A stretch of DNA of 32,156 nt, taken from an uncultured Cetobacterium sp. (GTDB lineage: Bacteria > Fusobacteriota > Fusobacteriia > Fusobacteriales > Fusobacteriaceae). The notes beneath the pieces were generated by a model, which was not told the DNA's origin, did no database searches, and worked only from the letters and a program-made list of their open reading frames with translations. The position numbers and the translations under genes are program-made. Shown piece after piece: positions 25,205-32,156 of this stretch; position 1 is the stretch's first letter, and every line of letters begins with the position of its first letter. The stretch spans positions 1 to 32,156 of the forward strand of contig CAKOHT010000017.1 in NCBI GenBank assembly GCA_934085975.1, written 5' to 3'.

Positions 25205-25834
25205 CTATTTAAAATACTCCCCAAACATCTCTAGCATGATAATAATATCTGGATCATAGTACACACCACTAAATTTTTTTAGAACTCCTATCGCTTCCTC
25301 ATGATTTAAAGTTCTTTTATAAGACTTTCTATTTCTTAACGCATCATATGAATCTGCTACACTCACAATTCTTGCCTCTATTGGTATCTCTCTCTCTTTT
25401 AATTTAAAAGGATACCCTTTCCCATCCCATCTCTCATGATGGTACGCTACAATATTTTCCACAACACTACTTCTGTCTCTATCTTTTAAAATTTTTAATC
25501 CCAACTTAGTATGATTTTTTAATACTTCAACCTCTTCATCTGTTAAACGCTCTTTTTTCTTCAATATCTCACTACTTATTAGTGTTTTCCCTAAATCATG
25601 GAGGTAAGCTCCTCTTTTTACTTCTTTACACAGCTTTTTATCTAAACACATCAATTCCGCCAGAATCTCTGAATATTCCGCTATTCTAAACGAGTAGTCT
25701 CTTATCTCCTTATCAAAATTATACTCATTTATCGCTCCCTTTGTTTTCTCCTTTTTGAAAATTCTATTTTTTAAAGCAGCTAATCCGTACACACTATCCA
25801 ACCCCCTATTTATTTTTTGGCGCTCTCTTCTCAA
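25205..25834 (-). CDS. Stand-alone HD-GYP domain protein
   Basis: About 209 residues. HD-GYP proteins hydrolyse cyclic di-GMP. Visible motifs (numbered from the TTG at 25834): HDLGK (79-83), His108, HHERWDGKGYP (132-142, the GYP motif) and IPIEARIVSVADSYDAL with Asp161. The usual first metal ligand, His in H-S-x-R-V, is Tyr47 (YSFRIAEYS), while Glu43 before it is kept. No sensor or receiver domain is attached. There is no ATG before the domain; TTG 25834 has GGAGG five bases upstream, and a TTG at 25846 lies in that site. First gene of the seven-gene operon, linking second-messenger signalling to polysaccharide control. I see no convincing promoter. Confidence 0.85.
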   Translation of the reverse strand: MRRERQKINRGLDSVYGLAALKNRIFKKEKTKGAINEYNFDKEIRDYSFRIAEYSEILAELMCLDKKLCKEVKRGAYLHDLGKTLISSEILKKKERLTDEEVEVLKNHTKLGLKILKDRDRSSVVENIVAYHHERWDGKGYPFKLKEREIPIEARIVSVADSYDALRNRKSYKRTLNHEEAIGVLKKFSGVYYDPDIIIMLEMFGEYFK

Positions 25835-25955
25835 TCTCTCCTCCAAAATAAAATATAATATTTTTCTTTTACTATTACATTTTTTAGTGTATAATAGTAA
25901 GCATATTTTCGTATATATACTTTTTTTTAAAAAAATATATTCAAAAATCTATATA

Positions 25956-25984
25956 TTGAAAGTTTAAATTTTTTTCACTATAAT
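25956..25984 (+). promoter_or_regulatory. Promoter of the two-regulator operon
   Basis: TTGAAA (25956-25961), exactly 17 bases, TATAAT (25979-25984). The predicted start lies near 25991, just before the odd palindrome ATACAGTAT (25994-26002), which could be an operator, for instance for autoregulation. Confidence 0.7.
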
Positions 25985-26025
25985 CCTATACAAATACAGT
26001 ATACAAAAAGACGGAGGATACGATA

Positions 26026-26547
26026 GTGGAAATTAATTTAATTGAAGATGAAATTATGTTGCTTGATTCCAATTTTTTTATTGTAAAAAAAGGTGAAGTT
26101 ATTGTAAGATATGTTTTTGAAGATGGAAAAATTTTAAATTTTGAATTCCCTCTAAGAGCTGGTGAAGTCAATGGTAATTTTTTCAATCTTTTTCCTGAAG
26201 ATTCACCTTTTTACAATGAAGTTACACTTGAAATTCAAGCCACTCAAGAAAGTGTCATTGAAGTTTTCGAACTTAACTCAAATAAAAAAGATTTTGAAAT
26301 ATTTAATAAAATAATCTTACAACTTGCAAAACAACTAGTTATTAAATCTTGGTTCCAACTATACTCAAAAGAAAATTTTATTCTTTTAATTTTAAGAATC
26401 TATACGCAAAAATATAATAAGCTTTTAAAAAAATATGTAAAACATGAAATATTTAATATAAGCCGAAGTCAATTTTACTTACTATACTCAAAATTAAAAA
26501 AACAAAAAAATATTATTGAAAAATTAGGTTATATTAAAGTTTGTTAA
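26026..26547 (+). CDS. Crp/Fnr-like transcriptional regulator, divergent
   Basis: 173 residues, shorter than Crp (about 210). N-terminal part (1-85) looks like a small cupin-type sensor domain (FFIVKKGEVIVRYVFEDGKI, FEFPLRAGEVNG), then a long helix (about 90-110) and a C-terminal winged-helix-like region (FNISRSQFYLLYSKLKKQK, then GYIKV). Residues that bind cyclic nucleotides in Crp are not evident, so the ligand, if any, is unknown. The start is GTG with GGAGG eight bases upstream. The Mga/BglG-like regulator follows 27 bases downstream. Targets are not shown by the sequence. Confidence 0.6.
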   Translation: MEINLIEDEIMLLDSNFFIVKKGEVIVRYVFEDGKILNFEFPLRAGEVNGNFFNLFPEDSPFYNEVTLEIQATQESVIEVFELNSNKKDFEIFNKIILQLAKQLVIKSWFQLYSKENFILLILRIYTQKYNKLLKKYVKHEIFNISRSQFYLLYSKLKKQKNIIEKLGYIKVC

Positions 26548-26574
26548 ATTTAATTTTTAGGAGGATTGATTCTT

Positions 26575-27963
26575 ATGAATGCAAAATCTTTAAAAAGAGT
26601 TGATGTTAAAGTTATAAAATATTTATATCACAACCACTCTTTAGAAAATGAAATTTTAGCTAAAACTTTAAATATGTCTGTTTCCAATCTTAGACTTTCA
26701 ATTGCTAGGATTAACACTTATTTAACAGAAACAGGTCAAGGTAGATGCTATATAAAAAAAGAGATAGCTTACCTTGAAGTAACTACCAACAACCTGAAGG
26801 CTATCTTTTCCTCGTTAGATTGCCTTATCTTCTCATCAGAAGAGAGACAAGAGTTTCTAATTGCAGATTTATTATATAAAAAAAATCTAATATTAAATGA
26901 CTATCTCACAGTTTTTGATATAACTAGAACAACTATCTCTTCCGATATAAGAGGAGTAAAAAAATTTCTGAAAAAAAACAATTTAGAAATTTCTTCATTA
27001 CCTTTTAAAGGGTTATACTTAGAGGGAAGTGTTATCGACAAAATAATTTTTTCAATAAAATATACTTTTAAACTTCTTTTAGAAAAAGATTATGATATAT
27101 TCTTCAATAAAATATACTATAAATATTTTGATAGCAAGAGAGAAAAAGAACTCAGATCTCTCACTAATTCTATAATTGAGACTATAAATAAAGTTTATAA
27201 TATACATCCAGACTACTACTATAAAAAATCTATAGTAGCTACACTTTTATATATTGATGTTCTTTCTTCTCAAGGAATTGAAATTGATAAAATAGAACCC
27301 CATCAAAAAAGTAAGCAGCTATTTACCGAACTAAAAAAACTTTTACTTGAAAATTCTAATATTGATAAGTTCTCCTTTTCTGATAATGCTATCAATCTTT
27401 TAGCTTACGCTTTAATTGGAACCTTTCCTAACTACTCTTTTAGGAAGGGATTTTTAAACAATGACAAATATCATAGCTTCATTAATTTTTTAAAAGCTAA
27501 TTCTACTTTGAGTTTAAATAAAGAACAAACTACAACTATTATAAAGCTTTTAAAATTTTTTGAATGCAAAAAAGAGTTCAATATAGTGTCCCATAATAAA
27601 ATGCTCAATTATAATCTGGATTACAATTTTTTAAATTTTGATTTAGAAGCTGTTCTCTCAGAGTATTCAATCAATATCTCTGAAGAGGACAAGTATTACT
27701 TAATTTTATTTTTAAAAAATCTTAATGTTAATAACGAAAAGATATTAATTCTAGATATTACTCATGACTGCTGGATAGGGAAAATCATAAAAACTCAAAC
27801 TCAAATAAAGCATCCCACATCCATGATTAAACTTAAAAATCTGTCTCAATGTGACTCAACTTTTATTCGTAATTTCAACCCTAGTCTTATTTTATATAAC
27901 GGTTTCAACTTTGATGAATTTTATCCTGAAATTCACATTGATCACCAAGAAATTCTTTTATAG
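26575..27963 (+). CDS. Mga/BglG-family helix-turn-helix transcriptional regulator
   Basis: 462 residues. Two N-terminal DNA-binding segments: about 8-50 (VIKYLYHNHSLENEILAKTL, then MSVSNLRLSIARINTYL) and about 107-150 (FDITRTTISSDIRGVKKFL followed by FKGLYLEG), the double-HTH plan of Mga, AtxA and MtlR/BglG-type activators. A helical central region (about 160-330) fits degenerate PRD-like domains, and the C-terminus has an EIIB-like alternating pattern (EKILILDITHDCW). Such proteins control virulence and sugar genes. ATG 26575 is preceded by AGGAGGA; the TTG at 26566 touches that site and is unlikely. Probably cotranscribed with the Crp-like gene. Confidence 0.75.
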   Translation: MNAKSLKRVDVKVIKYLYHNHSLENEILAKTLNMSVSNLRLSIARINTYLTETGQGRCYIKKEIAYLEVTTNNLKAIFSSLDCLIFSSEERQEFLIADLLYKKNLILNDYLTVFDITRTTISSDIRGVKKFLKKNNLEISSLPFKGLYLEGSVIDKIIFSIKYTFKLLLEKDYDIFFNKIYYKYFDSKREKELRSLTNSIIETINKVYNIHPDYYYKKSIVATLLYIDVLSSQGIEIDKIEPHQKSKQLFTELKKLLLENSNIDKFSFSDNAINLLAYALIGTFPNYSFRKGFLNNDKYHSFINFLKANSTLSLNKEQTTTIIKLLKFFECKKEFNIVSHNKMLNYNLDYNFLNFDLEAVLSEYSINISEEDKYYLILFLKNLNVNNEKILILDITHDCWIGKIIKTQTQIKHPTSMIKLKNLSQCDSTFIRNFNPSLILYNGFNFDEFYPEIHIDHQEILL

Positions 27964-27981
27964 ATTTATATTTTTACTCTT

Positions 27982-28014
27982 AGTCCCTTAGTATATTAAA
28001 TATACTAAGGGACT
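27982..28014. terminator. Bidirectional terminator between convergent genes
   Basis: A 33-base perfect palindrome, 16 bp each side of a central A (AGTCCCTTAGTATATT / AATATACTAAGGGACT). TTTTT follows on the plus strand, AAGAGTAAAAA precedes. It serves both the Mga-like gene and the outer-membrane protein gene. Confidence 0.85.
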
Positions 28015-28022
28015 TTTTAATT

Positions 28023-28787
28023 TTAGAAGTTAAACTTATACCCAAATCCTAAAGTCACTCTTGAGTAATCATAATCTTTCTTAAGTTCTGCTGCTGAATC
28101 TTTTACTTTGATTTTTGCTTCATTCACTTGATACATTGCATCAACAAAGAAATTTTTATATTCTACTCCCAATCCAACACCATAATATAATCCATTATTT
28201 ATTTTAGTATCTAATTTTGTTCCATCCTCAGCTTTTGAATCTCCATTTATAAAGTTAAATGAGTATCCTAAATTAGCTTTTAAATATGGTTTTAAATCTC
28301 CACCTAATACTGGTAAACTATATTTTGCTCCAACATACACTGGTAATGAATCATAGCTCGCTAGCTTAATATGGAAAGTATCTATTCCATCTTGATAAGT
28401 CTTTTTCTTAGATTTTCCATGATTTTGATATAGCACTCCTAATCCAACTTCAAAATTTTCTACTACTTCTACTGTAGTTTCAAGACCTACTTCATACCCT
28501 ACAGTCTTTGTCTCTCTCTTATTCATAGAATTACCTTCAAACTTTACAGAATCATATTTAGCTCCTAAATCTCCACCTATTCTTCCATAGATATTATAGA
28601 TTGATTCTCCTTTTACTACTTCCTCTTTTTTTTCTGGTTCTGCTACTAATGGCATTGCAACTATTGTATCAGGTTGTTCTACCTCGACTACCTCCTCCTG
28701 TACAGGCATTACCTCTGGTAGCATTTCTTTTGCCATTACTGTATTTGCTACAACTAATAGAGCTCCTAATAGTATTGTTTTTTTCAT
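28023..28787 (-). CDS. Small outer-membrane beta-barrel protein (OmpW/OmpA-barrel-like)
   Basis: 254 residues. Signal peptide MKKTILLGALLVVANTVMA, then an acidic, proline- and valine-rich linker (about 22-62), then about eight amphipathic strands, such as YNIYGRIGGDLGAKYD, TVGYEVGLETTVEV, FEVGLGVLYQ, LPVYVGAKY, LKPYLKANLGYSFNF and YYGVGLGVEYKN. It ends in VTLGFGYKFNF with the terminal Phe that targets barrels to the assembly machinery. ATG 28787 has AGGAGT upstream; the GTG at 28796 is part of that site. No OmpA peptidoglycan-binding domain. Function of the barrel unknown. Confidence 0.85.
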   Translation of the reverse strand: MKKTILLGALLVVANTVMAKEMLPEVMPVQEEVVEVEQPDTIVAMPLVAEPEKKEEVVKGESIYNIYGRIGGDLGAKYDSVKFEGNSMNKRETKTVGYEVGLETTVEVVENFEVGLGVLYQNHGKSKKKTYQDGIDTFHIKLASYDSLPVYVGAKYSLPVLGGDLKPYLKANLGYSFNFINGDSKAEDGTKLDTKINNGLYYGVGLGVEYKNFFVDAMYQVNEAKIKVKDSAAELKKDYDYSRVTLGFGYKFNF

Positions 28788-28821
28788 GTAAATCACTCCT
28801 TTATTTTATAATTAAAGGAAT

Positions 28822-28844
28822 GACCTCTCTATTATAGAGAGATC
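28822..28844 (-). other. Intergenic RNA hairpin with a stop codon in its loop
   Basis: As minus-strand RNA, a 10-bp stem (GAUCUCUCUA with UAGAGAGGUC, one G-U pair) closes on the loop UAA, the stop codon of the gene at 28832-29293. No T run follows, so it is not a standard terminator; it may be a processing or stability element between that gene and the outer-membrane protein gene. Confidence 0.5.
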
Positions 28845-29293
28845 ACACCTTTTGGTAGCATATTGTTATATATATTATGAATTTCAACTTCGCAACTTAA
28901 ATCATATCTATCCAAAATCTTATCTTTATTCCAAAGTTCTACTGTATAAAAATCCCCTTTTTTCTCAAAATATGCTTTATTTACATTATAAATTAAGATA
29001 GCTTCTCTCTCTTCTGTCATTATTTTTAGTCTAAAAACGTTACCTCTTCCTAATTCTTCGTCTTTAGAATTTTTAATCACTACCTGAAAGCTGTTATCTT
29101 TTTCTCTAAAACCTTCCAAAATAGTCATTACACCTACATCCTTTGTCACTGGAAGTTTTTCTGAGTATACCTTCGTTGTAAGTTGTAAGTTATTTGCAGA
29201 TATTAACATATCTTCTGAGTTTATTTTATCTCCAATTAGTCTAACTTTTACCTTCATTTTTTTTAATGCTTCCTCCTTTTTCTTTTCTATCAT
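28832..29293 (-). CDS. Unrecognised cytoplasmic protein
   Basis: 153 residues, no signal peptide or membrane segment. A Lys/Glu-rich N-terminal helix is followed by an alternating beta pattern with RLKIMTEEREAILIYNVNKA and YTVELWNKDKILDRYDL, suggesting a small beta-sandwich. I do not recognise the family. The start is uncertain: ATG 29293 has no ribosome binding site, while ATG 29257 (141 residues) has GGAGG but 14 bases away. It lies 20 bases after the lysine methylase gene, so the two are probably cotranscribed. Confidence 0.7.
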   Translation of the reverse strand: MIEKKKEEALKKMKVKVRLIGDKINSEDMLISANNLQLTTKVYSEKLPVTKDVGVMTILEGFREKDNSFQVVIKNSKDEELGRGNVFRLKIMTEEREAILIYNVNKAYFEKKGDFYTVELWNKDKILDRYDLSCEVEIHNIYNNMLPKGVISL

Positions 29294-29313
29294 ATAAATT
29301 TAACCAGGGGATT

Positions 29314-30498
29314 TTAGGCTATCAGTGTCAACAATGTCTTTGTTAACTCACTGATATTAACCTTCTCATCACATTTTGCTTTGTAAAATTCTGAGAAAAA
29401 CTCACCGTCATGAGCTAAATCCTCATCATGGCTCTTTATTGTATATATAAGTTCTGCCTCAGTTAACTCTCTTCCCAAATACTTTGTATTTAACATTATT
29501 CTAAACTTTAAAAATATTGTCAACATAGTAGCTTTCATCATAAAATATTCTGGATTATAGTACATCTCCTTATTGAAAGTAAGACATAAGAAATAATTTT
29601 GAAGAATTGTATTATAATCCTCTTTCCACACTTTTTTTAACTCATCTAACTCACTCTTTGTTAAAGTAAATGAATCTGAAGCCAATATCTTCTTATCCAT
29701 CTCCAAATTTCTATTCAGACCAATCAATCTTAAAAGATTTATATAGTATATTCCCACTGCTTTACTTCTTTTTTGTTTCTCTAATATTATTCTTACAATT
29801 TCGTCCTCTAAATTTTCATTATTAGGTACACTTGGAATAAACTCTTTAAATTTTTCTACACTCTCTTTAAAATCATATTCCTCTATATTAGCCCCATATA
29901 ACTCTGATATTAGTTTTTCCAAATACTGTAGTTTTGTATACAGATTTTCATCTAGATTCAAAATATCGATTGTCATCTGTTCCAACTCATAGTATCTTGA
30001 TGAAATCTCTGTTTTTAAGTTATTTTCTGGAATTATAAAAGATACCGATCTAGGTTTCATAAAGAAATAGTCCTCTTTTTTTATTTTCTTTATATAGAAC
30101 TTTTCTTTACTAAGCAGAAGTTTTGCGGAAGATCTGCACGAGAATCCCATACCAATTTCCATTCCTCTACTAGTTAATTTTAAATTTCTTGGGTATATTT
30201 TGCAGGTATCACTTAAACACTCCCATCCAAACTCCTGATGAACTCTACATTTTTTATCCTCTGTAATAAGTTTGCAATACCCATTTGCAAACTTACTCAC
30301 ATATGTTCCACTCTCGTGTTTTCCCATATATGTGTCTATATCTTCTTTTTGTTTCTCTAAATTTTTCTTTGTCTCCAGATACGACTGCTCATCTATATCT
30401 ATTCTCCACTTACTTTGACAACACTCTCCACTCATCGAACATTTATATTTCTCTAATATATTTGGTATTAATATATATTCATAATCTCTAATTTCCAT
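29314..30498 (-). CDS. fliB: FliB-family (flagellin) lysine N-methylase
   Basis: 394 residues. FliB methylates surface lysines of flagellin in Salmonella, and the family is marked by an N-terminal cysteine cluster. Here CSMSGECCQSKWRIDI (Cys20, 26, 27), then CKLITEDKKC (Cys75, 84) and WECLSDTCKIYPRNL (Cys94, 99) and FSC (Cys121) follow the family layout, as in YkgJ-type metal or iron-sulfur binding proteins. The C-terminal two thirds are helical. No flagellar gene is in the window and fusobacteria are not flagellated, so the target is probably another surface protein. ATG 30498 follows GGAGAGG and overlaps the WG-repeat stop by 11 bases. Confidence 0.85.
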   Translation of the reverse strand: MEIRDYEYILIPNILEKYKCSMSGECCQSKWRIDIDEQSYLETKKNLEKQKEDIDTYMGKHESGTYVSKFANGYCKLITEDKKCRVHQEFGWECLSDTCKIYPRNLKLTSRGMEIGMGFSCRSSAKLLLSKEKFYIKKIKKEDYFFMKPRSVSFIIPENNLKTEISSRYYELEQMTIDILNLDENLYTKLQYLEKLISELYGANIEEYDFKESVEKFKEFIPSVPNNENLEDEIVRIILEKQKRSKAVGIYYINLLRLIGLNRNLEMDKKILASDSFTLTKSELDELKKVWKEDYNTILQNYFLCLTFNKEMYYNPEYFMMKATMLTIFLKFRIMLNTKYLGRELTEAELIYTIKSHDEDLAHDGEFFSEFYKAKCDEKVNISELTKTLLTLIA

Positions 30499-31837
30499 TT
30501 TCCTCTCCGTTCATTTTTATTATTCCTAATTTTCCATCTTTTTCAAACAAAAGTCTCTCATTTTCAACTACACTTAAATTGTCGTATTCTACAGGTAAAA
30601 TTTTTGTTCCATTTTTATCAAAAAGACCTATTTTTTTATCTTTCACAACATAAATATATCCTTCATTTACATACACTTCATCATATATTAACGGAACTAT
30701 CTCCTTTCCGCTCTTATCAATTGCCCCATAACCATCTGAAGAAGCTACCACTCCAATACTTTCTTTAAAATTTTCTGCAATAGAATACTTAAAGGGAATT
30801 TTTACTTTTCCATCTTTATCTATATAACCATATTTTTCATTCTTTTCTGCTACCATATATCCTTCAACATACTCTCCTATATCGGTATATGGCAATTTTT
30901 TTTCCTTCAATGTAGTCAAATCTAGAAGTTTCCATTCACCATTTTCTTTCAATTGTAAAAAATCTCTATATTTTGAGAAATAAAATCCTCCCTCATATTT
31001 CAAAGGAATTATTTCTCTTCCAGTATCATCAATATAACCAATTTTATTATCTTTCATTACCATAATTGTATTTTCAGATTCTTTACTGTAGTTTTCATAT
31101 TCTATTTTTTTTTCTATTTTTTTTTCTATATTTATTAGATAAGTTTCATCTTCAATATAACCTATCACTATATTTTCATCATTTAGGTTAACAAGTTTAT
31201 CATATTTAGCGTCTACTAGCGTCTGACCGTTGTTTCCTAATATTCCCCATTTATTATCTATTTTGAAATATATTGTATTCCCAACCCCTAGCTCAACCTC
31301 TTTGAAGCTGTTAGGAATCTCTTTTATTCTTGCATTCATATCTCTATCTAGTACTTCTAATTTTTCTTTATTTATAATCAAAATTCTATCATTTTTATTT
31401 TCTATTCTATCGTTTATTGGTTCTACTACTACATTGAACTCTGAATCTACTACTCCATACTTCCCATTTTTTAAAATCTTATATAAATTTTCTCCGATAA
31501 TACTCATACCATCTAATCTAAATAATTTGTTATTCTCCACATTATAAGCCATTAATTCATCCTCTTTTAATAGTAAATACATCTTGTCATCTAAACTTAT
31601 AATTTGATCATACTCACCATTTTTAATAATTTTTCCATCCTGAGTCATAATTCCATATTTATTATTTAATTTAAAAACCAAATAGTCTTTTTCTAATCTA
31701 CTTCCACTTTCTATATTCAGAATTTCTTCCAAATAGTGTATTTTTTCATCTTTTTTTAACTCATTCTTTTTATAATTTTTTTGAAATACCAATATTGTTA
31801 CTGCTATTAATATCACAAATCCTAATTTCTTTTTCAT
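30488..31837 (-). CDS. WG-repeat protein with N-terminal membrane anchor
   Basis: 449 residues from ATG 31837, chosen because TAGGAGA lies just upstream; in-frame starts further upstream have no site and overlap a terminator. Residues 4-16 form a membrane anchor followed by FQKNYKKNELKK, like the anchor of the 402-residue WG protein at 9319-10527. At least eight WG-type repeats: NKYGIMTQDGK, GKYGVVDSEFN, NKWGILGNNGQ, NKIGYIDDTGREIIPLKY, EKYGYIDKDGKVKIPFKY, DGYGAIDKSGKEIVPLIY, KKIGLFDKNGTKILPVEY and GKLGIIKMNG. It is coupled by overlap to the methylase gene and lies right after the end of another gene. Function unknown. Confidence 0.88.
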   Translation of the reverse strand: MKKKLGFVILIAVTILVFQKNYKKNELKKDEKIHYLEEILNIESGSRLEKDYLVFKLNNKYGIMTQDGKIIKNGEYDQIISLDDKMYLLLKEDELMAYNVENNKLFRLDGMSIIGENLYKILKNGKYGVVDSEFNVVVEPINDRIENKNDRILIINKEKLEVLDRDMNARIKEIPNSFKEVELGVGNTIYFKIDNKWGILGNNGQTLVDAKYDKLVNLNDENIVIGYIEDETYLINIEKKIEKKIEYENYSKESENTIMVMKDNKIGYIDDTGREIIPLKYEGGFYFSKYRDFLQLKENGEWKLLDLTTLKEKKLPYTDIGEYVEGYMVAEKNEKYGYIDKDGKVKIPFKYSIAENFKESIGVVASSDGYGAIDKSGKEIVPLIYDEVYVNEGYIYVVKDKKIGLFDKNGTKILPVEYDNLSVVENERLLFEKDGKLGIIKMNGEENGN

Positions 31838-31865
31838 TTTTTCTCCTAAATTATAGATAAAAATC

Positions 31866-31887
31866 TGGGAAGGGATTCCCCTTCCCA
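31866..31887 (-). terminator. Rho-independent terminator after the right-edge gene
   Basis: TGGGAAGGG (31866-31874) pairs with CCCTTCCCA (31879-31887), loop ATTC, followed on the minus strand by GATTTTTA. It lies 20 bases after the stop of the right-edge gene and 28 bases before the WG-repeat start. Confidence 0.8.
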
Positions 31888-31907
31888 AATTTTAAATCTT
31901 AATATAA

Positions 31908-32156
31908 CTACTTATTAGATGAACCTAAACTTTTTGCTCCATCTTGGAATCCTTTTACAGCATTACTGCTTCCAAAGAAGCCATTTGTAGCCTTTATACC
32001 TCCATCAGTATGTGTTTTTTCCCACTTTCCTGTCTCTTGATTCTTTGTATATCCATTGTTTGTTATTGGTTTATCTGGTGTTGAGTCCGCTACTGCCTTT
32101 CCTGATCCTGTACTTGGTGCCTTTTGCGGTGCTGATACATCTGGTGTAGTTTGTGA
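31908..32156 (-). CDS. C-terminal end of a protein running off the right edge
   Basis: Last 82 codons of an open frame, stop TAG at 31908-31910, no start in the window. The visible part is rich in Ser, Thr, Pro, Gly and Lys: APQKAPSTGSGKAV, then KPITNNGYTKNQETGKWEKT and GFFGSSNAVKGFQDGAKSLG. This looks like the low-complexity end of a secreted or surface protein. The WG-repeat gene follows, as the WG gene at 9319 follows pilus genes. Family cannot be told from this fragment. Confidence 0.7.
   Translation of the reverse strand, partial: SQTTPDVSAPQKAPSTGSGKAVADSTPDKPITNNGYTKNQETGKWEKTHTDGGIKATNGFFGSSNAVKGFQDGAKSLGSSNK

Noticed and set aside
31908..32156. Calling the right-edge fragment a second haemagglutinin or a toxin with the WG protein as immunity
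   Set aside because: Only 82 low-complexity residues are visible; no family signature supports either, and WG proteins are not established as immunity proteins.
1..32156. CRISPR array, tRNA, rRNA, prophage or insertion sequence
   Set aside because: No evenly spaced direct repeats, no cloverleaf or rRNA-like GC-rich stretches, and no transposase with terminal repeats were seen; repeats found are protein-coding.

Overview
The window is very AT-rich and densely coded, mostly on the minus strand. Its gene content (a giant two-partner-secretion adhesin, WG-repeat proteins, outer-membrane proteins, strong GGAGG ribosome binding sites) points to a low-GC, outer-membrane-bearing bacterium. Fusobacteriota (Fusobacterium or Cetobacterium type) is the best guess. 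This comes from composition and protein style, not from a marker gene. I saw no rRNA, tRNA, CRISPR array, insertion sequence or riboswitch.

Left third (1-8825, minus): the first ~2941 codons of a filamentous-haemagglutinin/CdiA-type adhesin. It has a signal peptide, TPS secretion domain, long beta-helix, the family's conserved core before the second repeat block, and an EPIYA tyrosine-phosphorylation-type motif just before the window edge. Its C-terminus is outside. Two 77-residue helical segments, exactly 450 bp apart in register, interrupt the beta-helix.

Centre (9319-18317): the most novel part, what looks like a divergent chaperone-usher pilus locus. The minus operon reads two-domain chaperone, major pilin, terminator hairpin, usher-like outer-membrane protein, two small secreted beta proteins, one-domain chaperone-like protein, WG-repeat membrane protein. 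A divergent plus-strand pair encodes another one-domain chaperone-like protein and a large secreted protein ending in a pilin-like domain, a candidate tip adhesin. No gene alone is close to a textbook family member; signal peptides, gene order, sizes and motifs make the case.

18391-25834 (minus): a lone Rpn-type nuclease gene with its own promoter, then a seven-gene operon transcribed from the right: HD-GYP protein, CpsC/Wzz-like co-polymerase, BY-kinase with a tyrosine tail, PHP-type tyrosine phosphatase, TolC-like protein, membrane-fusion protein and MacB/FtsX-type permease without ATPase. This joins a polysaccharide-control phosphorelay to an envelope export machine.

Right end: two plus-strand regulators (Crp-like and Mga/BglG-like) behind a good promoter; then, on minus, a small outer-membrane beta-barrel, an unrecognised protein, a FliB-type lysine N-methylase, a second WG-repeat membrane protein, and the last 82 codons of another protein running off the right edge. 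Overall this is a cell-surface and adhesion region: a TPS adhesin, a pilus, an export/polysaccharide control operon and their likely regulators.
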